Source: an uncultured Lachnospiraceae bacterium (GTDB lineage: Bacteria > Bacillota > Clostridia > Lachnospirales > Lachnospiraceae). Taken from it: 19,623 bases of DNA. The notes under the pieces were generated by a model, which searched no databases, was not told where the DNA came from, and saw only the letters and a program-made list of their open reading frames with translations. Shown piece by piece: positions 14,573-19,623 of this stretch. The position numbers were made by a program, and so were the translations under genes. Every line of letters begins with the position of its first letter. Position 1 is the first letter of the stretch. The stretch is from positions 1 through 19,623 of the forward strand of contig CAJUQB010000085.1 in the NCBI GenBank assembly GCA_910588285.1. Reading direction: 5' to 3'.

Positions 14573-15670
14573 TTATTCTCCTCCCTTCGCTGCCTGGCGA
14601 TTGTTGTTCTGTTCCATCATTGTGATAAATTGATCAAAGAGATACCCGCTGTCTGCAGGACCCGGGCAGGCCTCCGGATGGAACTGCACCGTGAAAATCT
14701 GCTTCCCGGTATATTGCAGGCCCTCATTGGTGTTGTCGTTGACATTCACAAAGGCAGGCACTGCCACCGCAGGATCCAGTCTGTCCGTATCCACCACATA
14801 GCCATGATTCTGGGAGGAAATATACACCCTGCCGGTCTTAAGGTCCTTCACCGGATGGTTGCCTCCCCGGTGGCCGTATTTCATCTTGTAGGTATCTGCC
14901 CCATTTGCCAGCGCCATCAGCTGATGTCCCAGACAGATGGCAAAAATAGGCACATCGCTGTCATAGAGCTTTTTGATCTCCTGGATGATACTGCTGCAGT
15001 CCTTGGGATCTCCGGGGCCATTGGACAGCATGATGCCGTCGGGCCCCTCCGCAAGAATCTCCTCCGCCCTGGTGTGGGCCGGATAGACCGTCACCTGGCA
15101 GCCCCGCTGCTGAAGGGAGCGTATGATATTCCGTTTTGCTCCAAAATCCATCAAAGCCACACGTTTTCCCCTGCCCGGAAGCAGAGTCCTCTTGGCGCAG
15201 GTCACCCTGGATACCACATCCTTGGCACAGTACGCCCGTAGCCGCGGCAGCACCTCCTCCAGGTCATACGCCCCATTGGTAGTAATCATGCCATTCATGG
15301 TTCCCTTCTCCCGCAGAAGCTTCGTAAGGGCCCTGGTGTCAATCCCCGCTACCCCGGGAATATCATTCTGCTTCAAAAAATCCTGTATGGTTCCTGTGGA
15401 GCGGAAATTGCTCGGCATCCTGGATAGCTCCCGCACAAGATACCCGTCCGGCCAGGGCTTTTCCGATTCCATATCCGGTGTAATTCCATAATTTCCGATT
15501 AAAGGGTAAGTCATAACGACTGCCTGTCCGGCATAAGAAGGGTCAGTGAGGACCTCAAGATATCCTGTCATAGATGTGTTAAAAACAATTTCGCTGATGA
15601 TCTCCCGGTCGGAACCAATGCTTTCTCCTGCAAACACCGTCCCGTCCTCCAGTATCAAAAATGCTTTCAT
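14573..15670 (-). CDS. carA: Carbamoyl phosphate synthase, small (glutaminase) subunit
   Basis: A 365-residue class I amidotransferase that hydrolyses glutamine and passes ammonia to CarB. The N-terminal CPSase_sm_chain domain starts KAFLILEDGTVFAGE. The C-terminal GATase domain has the triad C246 (FAICLGHQ), H331 and E333 (QFHPEACPGP), plus MLSNGPGDP. The start at 15670 is fixed by GGAGG just upstream; an in-frame extension beginning TTG near 15742 has no ribosome site and lies in the leader hairpin. It heads the carAB unit, with its own promoter at 15770-15798. Confidence 0.97.
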   Translation of the reverse strand: MKAFLILEDGTVFAGESIGSDREIISEIVFNTSMTGYLEVLTDPSYAGQAVVMTYPLIGNYGITPDMESEKPWPDGYLVRELSRMPSNFRSTGTIQDFLKQNDIPGVAGIDTRALTKLLREKGTMNGMITTNGAYDLEEVLPRLRAYCAKDVVSRVTCAKRTLLPGRGKRVALMDFGAKRNIIRSLQQRGCQVTVYPAHTRAEEILAEGPDGIMLSNGPGDPKDCSSIIQEIKKLYDSDVPIFAICLGHQLMALANGADTYKMKYGHRGGNHPVKDLKTGRVYISSQNHGYVVDTDRLDPAVAVPAFVNVNDNTNEGLQYTGKQIFTVQFHPEACPGPADSGYLFDQFITMMEQNNNRQAAKGGE

Positions 15671-15704
15671 AAATTCCTCCTCATTTTCTCTCTTTCCTTT
15701 GGGC

Positions 15705-15756
15705 AAAAAAAAAGAGGGGCTTGGATGTGATTTGGGTGTCAAGGCATATATGCCCC
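15705..15756 (-). promoter_or_regulatory. Terminator-like hairpin with T9 run in the carA leader (possible attenuator)
   Basis: On the minus-strand RNA, GGGG (plus 15753-15756) pairs with CCCC (15716-15719), continued by CUUG (15740-15743) with CAAG (15720-15723). GCAUAUAUGC (15744-15753) can fold as a competing small hairpin. Nine consecutive U (15705-15713) follow two bases after the stem. The predicted transcript starts near 15763, so the leader begins almost at the hairpin. I see no PyrR-type binding motif. A premature-termination control of carAB is plausible but not shown. Confidence 0.5.
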
Positions 15757-15769
15757 GACATTTTTTAAA

Positions 15770-15798
15770 AGTCTACCACAACGCCGTCCTTTTTTCAA
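15770..15798 (-). promoter_or_regulatory. Sigma-A promoter of carAB
   Basis: On the minus strand: TTGAAA (plus 15793-15798), exactly 17 bases, TAGACT (plus 15770-15775). The leader to the carA ATG is about 93 bases and holds the terminator-like hairpin. Confidence 0.65.
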
Positions 15799-15836
15799 CT
15801 GGTTTTAAAAAAAAATCTCTGTCACAAAACTTCCAG

Positions 15837-15984
15837 GGTTACTGTTCACGGCCCAGGGGCCGCTCATAGTAACGATTCGGGGCGATATTCCGAATTTTGC
15901 TACGCAAAAATCGCCCCTCACTCCTGAATCATTTTCTCACGGAATGCGCAGCTAGTGCGCATTCCTGACCCGTGAAAAGTAACC
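15837..15984. repeat. ~148-bp element with nested palindromes (MITE-like or structured RNA)
   Basis: Outer 15-base arms 15837-15851 and 15970-15984 are reverse complements with one mismatch. Inside lie three hairpins: CGGCCC/GGGCCG (15849-15862); GGGGCGAT/ATCGCCCC (15879-15886 with 15910-15917) capped by TTTTGC/GCAAAA around TAC; and a perfect 10-bp GGAATGCGCA/TGCGCATTCC (15941-15965). GATTC/GAATC (15874, 15926) enclose the middle one. No reading frame fits. It looks like a non-autonomous palindromic element or a structured RNA. Only one copy is in the window. Confidence 0.6.
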
Positions 15985-16054
15985 TCAATCCATCCGGCTC
16001 AAGAAAATTGCCATCCCACATTCCATCTCTCCACTGCGCAGCACCCACAAACCA

Positions 16055-16084
16055 TTGACATATATCCCTTTTTCAGGATAAAAT
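16055..16084 (+). promoter_or_regulatory. Probable sigma-A promoter of the OYE-family gene
   Basis: TTGACA (16055-16060), 18 bases, TAAAAT (16079-16084), giving a ~40-base leader. The stretch between the palindromic element and this promoter (15985-16054) holds nothing else I can identify. Confidence 0.65.
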
Positions 16085-16129
16085 GGAATATATGCTGAGA
16101 TAAATACTACATAGAAGGGAAGTTTCACC

Positions 16130-18166
16130 ATGTCAGATTACAAGCACCTGCTTCGCCCCATCACCCTCCGGGGAAAAACCTACCGCAACCGGATGCTGGC
16201 CGCGCCCACCGGGTATTTCAGCTTTGCCACCAGCCTTGACGCTCCCTATTACCGCATGATTGAGGAGCGGGCTGCCGGGGGCTTCGCCTCGGTCTGTTCC
16301 GGGGAAATCACCGTCAACTCCGCCGACGCGGCCCGGGGCTTTGAAAACGTGGACATCCCCGATGAATCCGGTGAATTCTTCCCCAGAGCAAGGAAGGCTG
16401 CCAGTCTCATCCAGAGCCATGGCGCCATCGCCATGATGGAGCTGTCCCACCTGGGCTCTATCGGCACGCCCCATCCCAAAAATGCCCATCCCTGGGGCCC
16501 GGTAAGCTTCACCAAGGAGGATGGCACCCAGGTGATAGGCTACACCCGTCAGATGATGGACAAGACCATTCAGGACTTCTGCGACTGTGCCCGCTACGCT
16601 ATGCATGCCGGCTTTGACGGTGTTCTCATCCACGGTGGCCACGGCTGGCTATTCAGCCAGTTCCTGTCCCCCCTGGAAAATACCCGTACCGACGCATATG
16701 GCGGCAGCCTGGAGGGGCGGATGCGTTTTCCACTGGAGCTCCTTGGGGCTCTGCGTACTGCCGTGGGGGAGGACTTCCTGATTGAGCTGCGCATCTCCGG
16801 CTCTGACCGTTGGCCAGGGGGTACCACGGCCGAAGATATGGCGGAATTTTCCACCCGCCTTTCCGGCCTGGTAGACATTCTCCACATTTCCTCCGGCCAT
16901 TACTACCGCTCCTACCGCACGTTGGAATTTTCCAGTCTTTACACCCGCCACAACTGCAATGCAGACACTGCAGCAGTGATCCGCAGAAAATGCCCCCGGG
17001 ACGTGAAAATGGGCTTGATCGGCGGCATCAATTCTCCGGAGGATGCGGAACGGATGCTGGCAGAGGATCTTGTGGATTTTGTCATTGTCGGCCGACAGGC
17101 CTTTGCGGATCCGGAATTTATGAACAAGGTGGCCGCCGGAAGGGCCGATGACATCAACCGCTGCCTGCGGTGTATGCGGTGCTATGCCGGCTCCCATGAG
17201 CATGAGAAGGAGCTGGCCTATCTGGAAAAATACCACATCACCAAGGAGATGGAGCTGGCCCGGGATGCAGAGCGCTCCGCCTGCCACAGCTACCACGCCT
17301 ACTGCACCGTCAACCCGGTCACCTGGGGCATAGGCTTTTGTGAACGACCGGAGTTTCCTCCAATGGAAAGCCCCAAACGGGTGCTGGTGGTAGGCGGCGG
17401 GATCGCCGGCCTCTCCGCCGCACGGTACGCCTGCGACCGGGGCCATCAGGTGACCCTGGCAGAAAAAAACAGCCGGCTGGGCGGTATTCTATATTTCCTG
17501 GACCATGACAAGGCCAAATATGACCTGCGCAATTTCCGTGACCTGATGATCCGCCGGGTGCAGGAACGCCCCATTGAGGTGCTGTTAAACACCACCGTTG
17601 ACGAGGCCTTTATCCAAAGCTTCCATGCTGACATCGTGATGCTGGCCGTAGGGTCAGAGCCGAACCTGCCGCCCATCCCCGGCGTTGAGAAGGCCCTCCC
17701 TGCCCAGGATGCCTACGGCATGGGCTCCCGCCTTGGGGAGAAGGTAGTTATTCTGGGCGGCGGCATGGTCGGGGCCGAGACAGCCATCGAGCTGGCGGAG
17801 GAGGGCTGTGACGTCACCATCGTGGAGATGGCGGAGCGACTGATCCTGGAGGCCCGGAATATGGCCTTCACCTGCGTTATGGACAAGCTGGACGAGCTTG
17901 GCGTCCGTTCCTTTGTCAATACCAAATGCCTGGCTGTGACAGACAGCGGCGTAGAGGTGCAGGATGAGGATGGCGCCATTTTCACCATACCGGCAGACGG
18001 CGTAGTCTGCGCCCTGGGACTGAAAAGTCTCCGCAGTGAAGTGGAACGGCTCCGCGCCGCTGTCCCAGCTGGTACAGAGGTGGTGGAGCTTGGGGACTGC
18101 CACGCGGTTGACCGGGTGGGAGATGCCAATCTGGATGGGTATATTGCGGGGAATATGATCCGGTAG
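16130..18166 (+). CDS. OYE-family NADH:flavin oxidoreductase with fused FAD/NAD domain (2-enoate/dienoyl-CoA reductase type)
   Basis: A 678-residue flavo-iron-sulfur enzyme expected to reduce an activated C=C bond with NAD(P)H. Residues 1-~340 form the FMN barrel: APTGYF, ELSHLG, IHGGHGWLFSQFLSP, NTRTDAYGGSLEGR, ELRISG and GLIGGINSPEDAERML...VIVGRQAFADPEF. The Fe-S region has C345-x2-C348-x2-C351 and, 40 residues on, C392 in CTVNP. A dinucleotide fold starts near 416 (VLVVGGGIAGLSAAR) and a nested one near 538 (VVILGGGMVGAETAIELA). Domain order matches 2,4-dienoyl-CoA reductase, 2-enoate reductase and BaiCD-type enzymes; the substrate cannot be told. AAGGGAAG precedes the ATG. Monocistronic; no neighbour hints at a pathway. 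Confidence 0.9.
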   Translation: MSDYKHLLRPITLRGKTYRNRMLAAPTGYFSFATSLDAPYYRMIEERAAGGFASVCSGEITVNSADAARGFENVDIPDESGEFFPRARKAASLIQSHGAIAMMELSHLGSIGTPHPKNAHPWGPVSFTKEDGTQVIGYTRQMMDKTIQDFCDCARYAMHAGFDGVLIHGGHGWLFSQFLSPLENTRTDAYGGSLEGRMRFPLELLGALRTAVGEDFLIELRISGSDRWPGGTTAEDMAEFSTRLSGLVDILHISSGHYYRSYRTLEFSSLYTRHNCNADTAAVIRRKCPRDVKMGLIGGINSPEDAERMLAEDLVDFVIVGRQAFADPEFMNKVAAGRADDINRCLRCMRCYAGSHEHEKELAYLEKYHITKEMELARDAERSACHSYHAYCTVNPVTWGIGFCERPEFPPMESPKRVLVVGGGIAGLSAARYACDRGHQVTLAEKNSRLGGILYFLDHDKAKYDLRNFRDLMIRRVQERPIEVLLNTTVDEAFIQSFHADIVMLAVGSEPNLPPIPGVEKALPAQDAYGMGSRLGEKVVILGGGMVGAETAIELAEEGCDVTIVEMAERLILEARNMAFTCVMDKLDELGVRSFVNTKCLAVTDSGVEVQDEDGAIFTIPADGVVCALGLKSLRSEVERLRAAVPAGTEVVELGDCHAVDRVGDANLDGYIAGNMIR

Positions 18167-18249
18167 AAACTGCCAAGGCCAATTGTTCCATATGCATATT
18201 TGAAATGCTGCTGAACTGCTGCACACATATTTCTATTTTCTACTGCTAG

Positions 18250-18504
18250 TTGAATCTATACAATGAACTAACCGACACGGTTATGGTTTTTTCAGGCTTC
18301 TATGGTACAATGGAATCAAAAATTCAAATCAGTGTGTATGTAGATAAGATTTATATTGCGAATGATTGTATTTTTCCAGAAGACTGGACAATCAATGATT
18401 TAATGGGGAAACATCGGTCAAGACCATACAATCCTTTGATTGCCAATACATTTTTTAGAGCTGGTTTTATTGGAGCTTGGGGGCGTGGAATTGAAAAAAT
18501 CTGA
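18250..18504 (+). pseudogene. Remnant of an AlbA/RecG-like ATP-binding protein
   Basis: The plus frame contains SKIQISVYVDKIYIANDC, then INDLMGKHRSRPYNPLIA and FFRAGFIGAWGRGIEKI. These match the HATPase_c_4 tail of RecG-like/AlbA_2 ATP-binding regulators (typical IQISVYDDRIEIxNPG ... GKHxSRPRNPLIAxxFYRxGYIExWGRGxxKI). The upstream two thirds is missing: a TAG stands just before 18250, no ribosome site is present, and a TGA ends the frame within the GRG motif region. A decayed accessory gene. Confidence 0.6.
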
Positions 18505-18793
18505 AATTATAAATTTTCCGATATCTTCTGGAAGGAAGAAAGGATCGGCTCCCTGGTGCGGTGACTGTCGCCACCGGCCTGGTCCATCCTCCTACCCTGA
18601 CTGGCACGCAGGAGGGGATATCAACTCCTTATATTGGCTGTGGATTCCATGACGGGGTCCGCGGCCTTTTATATTTCAGGTGGAATTCCATGCTGACAGC
18701 AGTACACCGCATTTTCGGCAGGATCATACATTCACAGGCGGCACTGCGCAGTCAATGGGATAAACGTTGGAAAAATAACCGTCCACGAAGCTG
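18505..18793. other. Stretch with no recognisable gene
   Basis: About 290 bases, GC-richer than the genes to its right. A plus-strand frame from 18561 to 18830 is open, but it has no ribosome site, its translation (MTVATGLVHPPTLTGTQ and on) matches no family I know, and its end is antisense to the next gene. Probably decayed coding sequence of unknown origin. Confidence 0.4.
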
Positions 18794-19234
18794 TCAAGGG
18801 CGAGGCCATTCCTTACATGTTTGCCTATGAATCTCTTTCAAATCATCAATGGCCATTGTAACATCCAACGTATGAAAACCAAGCCAGCATTCATTCATTG
18901 TTTTGGCATCAGCGATTTTGAATATTTCATGACTACATTCACCCGTGTAGTAATGCCAATAGCGATAAGTATATCCTGTCCAATACATTACTTCCAAAGA
19001 ATACGTTGTGCCAGCCTTTTTCAGCCCGCCAGCTTCATCATTTAATTCCTCAAGAATATATTCCTCCCCCGCCCATTGTAAGCGATCATAAATATCGTCA
19101 AGAGCAGCGGCCGTTCTACTGTTCATAAAAAATTCTATAAACGATGGACAATCTAATCCGGTTGTCAGGGCAAGTTCAAATAACCGGCCTTGTATGTCGC
19201 AAAGTTGACGCTTTTCAAGAGTAAAATTTTCCAT
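18794..19234 (-). CDS. Conserved hypothetical protein, partner of a DUF3990-like gene
   Basis: A 146-residue acidic soluble protein, no membrane segments. Notable stretches are FELALTTGLDCPSFIEFFMNS, then LDDIYDRLQWAGEEYILEEL, and near the end WLGFHTLDVTMAIDDLKEIHR. I recognise the last stretch as recurrent in small Clostridia proteins found next to DUF3990/DUF3791 genes, but no function is assigned. The start is the ATG at 19234, six bases after an AGGTG; a GTG at 19243 overlapping the upstream TGA is an alternative. The last residues (KEWPRP) look atypical and the gene may be slightly altered at its end. Confidence 0.65.
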   Translation of the reverse strand: MENFTLEKRQLCDIQGRLFELALTTGLDCPSFIEFFMNSRTAAALDDIYDRLQWAGEEYILEELNDEAGGLKKAGTTYSLEVMYWTGYTYRYWHYYTGECSHEIFKIADAKTMNECWLGFHTLDVTMAIDDLKEIHRQTCKEWPRP

Positions 19235-19239
19235 TTTAT

Positions 19240-19623
19240 TCACCTGCCCTCTAATATTTCATCAAAAAACCTACCTTCACGACGATATTTCCGGCAAATT
19301 TCATCTGCCATTGCAATGCCTTTTGAACGGTTGGCTTCACTTTCTTGTTTTAGTTTATCCCGATCATTCTTGGTGAGTACCTGCTCATCAAGAATTTTTA
19401 TTTTTTCGCAAGCCTTTTCTGTTAAAGCTACATATTGCTTACCAAGCTTCAACGCCGAAAGGCTATTTGTCAGTGCCATATCTGTAATTTCTCCATTGAA
19501 AAAACGATCCAGGACAACGAACATTCTGTCGTTAGCAATATAACCAATAATCATGTCACAGTCTTTGCTTAAGTATGAAAGTTTTGTAGAACATGTAGGG
19601 TGTAAAAGGGCATAAAATCCCCC
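19240..19623 (-). CDS. C-terminal part of a DUF3990-like protein, running off the window
   Basis: The minus frame is open from the window edge to TGA (19240-19242), 127 residues. It contains DCDMIIGYIANDRMFVVLD, then RFFNGEITDMALTNSLSALK and LGKQYVALTEKAC, ending ICRKYRREGRFFDEIL. This resembles the C-terminal half of DUF3990 proteins, which I recall as grouped with ADP-ribosyltransferase-like folds; the catalytic N-terminal part would lie outside the window. An internal ATG at 19554 has no ribosome site, so the gene probably begins beyond the edge. Coupled to the 146-residue gene downstream. Confidence 0.6.
   Translation of the reverse strand, partial: GGFYALLHPTCSTKLSYLSKDCDMIIGYIANDRMFVVLDRFFNGEITDMALTNSLSALKLGKQYVALTEKACEKIKILDEQVLTKNDRDKLKQESEANRSKGIAMADEICRKYRREGRFFDEILEGR

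Noticed and set aside
15681..15761. 26-codon frame in the carA leader as a confirmed leader peptide
   Set aside because: The predicted transcript starts only about two bases before its ATG and there is no ribosome site; kept only as a possibility within the attenuator finding.
16649..17446. 265-codon minus-strand frame over the OYE-family gene
   Set aside because: Shadow of a well-supported gene; no start signals.
18561..18830. 89-codon plus-strand frame in the gap before the right-edge pair
   Set aside because: No ribosome site, no family, and its last part is antisense to the 146-residue gene.
1..19623. CRISPR array, tRNA, rRNA or replication origin
   Set aside because: No regularly spaced direct repeats, no cloverleaf with tRNA-type conserved loops, no rRNA-like stretch and no DnaA-box cluster were seen.

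Overview
The window looks like chromosomal DNA of a gut-type Clostridia, most likely a Lachnospiraceae member. This is inferred from strong AGGAGG ribosome sites, a GH51 arabinofuranosidase, an Old Yellow Enzyme-type flavoprotein with a fused FAD domain, a NifX-like protein with a His/Cys tail, and an SdpR/SdpI-like module. No rRNA, tRNA or CRISPR array was seen.

Layout. (1) 1-2560 is GC-rich: the tail of a gene entering from the left, then an AraC-type regulator (minus) divergent from an intracellular GH51 alpha-L-arabinofuranosidase (plus). (2) 2561-10140 is a visibly more AT-rich accessory island. It holds an IS1182-type transposase remnant, an AAA/DUF4143 ATPase, a SprT-like remnant, a five-gene operon (ABC ATPase, ABC permease, small DUF1648 membrane protein, SdpR-like ArsR repressor, SdpI-like membrane protein), a truncated GC-rich gene end, and a two-gene minus-strand cassette (winged-helix protein plus nucleotidyltransferase) that resembles an AbiE-type toxin-antitoxin pair. 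(3) 10185-16000 is GC-rich again: a TetR regulator with its own promoter and terminator, then a minus-strand transcription unit carA-carB followed by a NifX-like gene. The carA leader has a terminator-like hairpin with a nine-T run, and behind the promoter lies a ~148-bp element with nested palindromes. (4) 16055-18166 is an OYE-family NADH:flavin oxidoreductase with an unusual Fe-S loop. (5) 18180-19623 holds another mobile-element scar (AlbA/RecG-like ATPase tail) and two minus-strand genes, the second running off the window, that resemble a DUF3990-associated pair.

How it fits together. The AraC/GH51 pair is a sugar-use locus. CarAB makes carbamoyl phosphate for pyrimidines and arginine. 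The island between them is a patchwork of selfish or defensive modules separated by scars of at least three kinds of mobile element. Its two most interesting units are the ABC/SdpI-type putative immunity operon, with several inverted repeats at its control points, and the winged-helix/nucleotidyltransferase pair, whose promoter is overlapped by a 10-bp-arm palindrome. All family calls are from reading motifs by eye; no database search was run.
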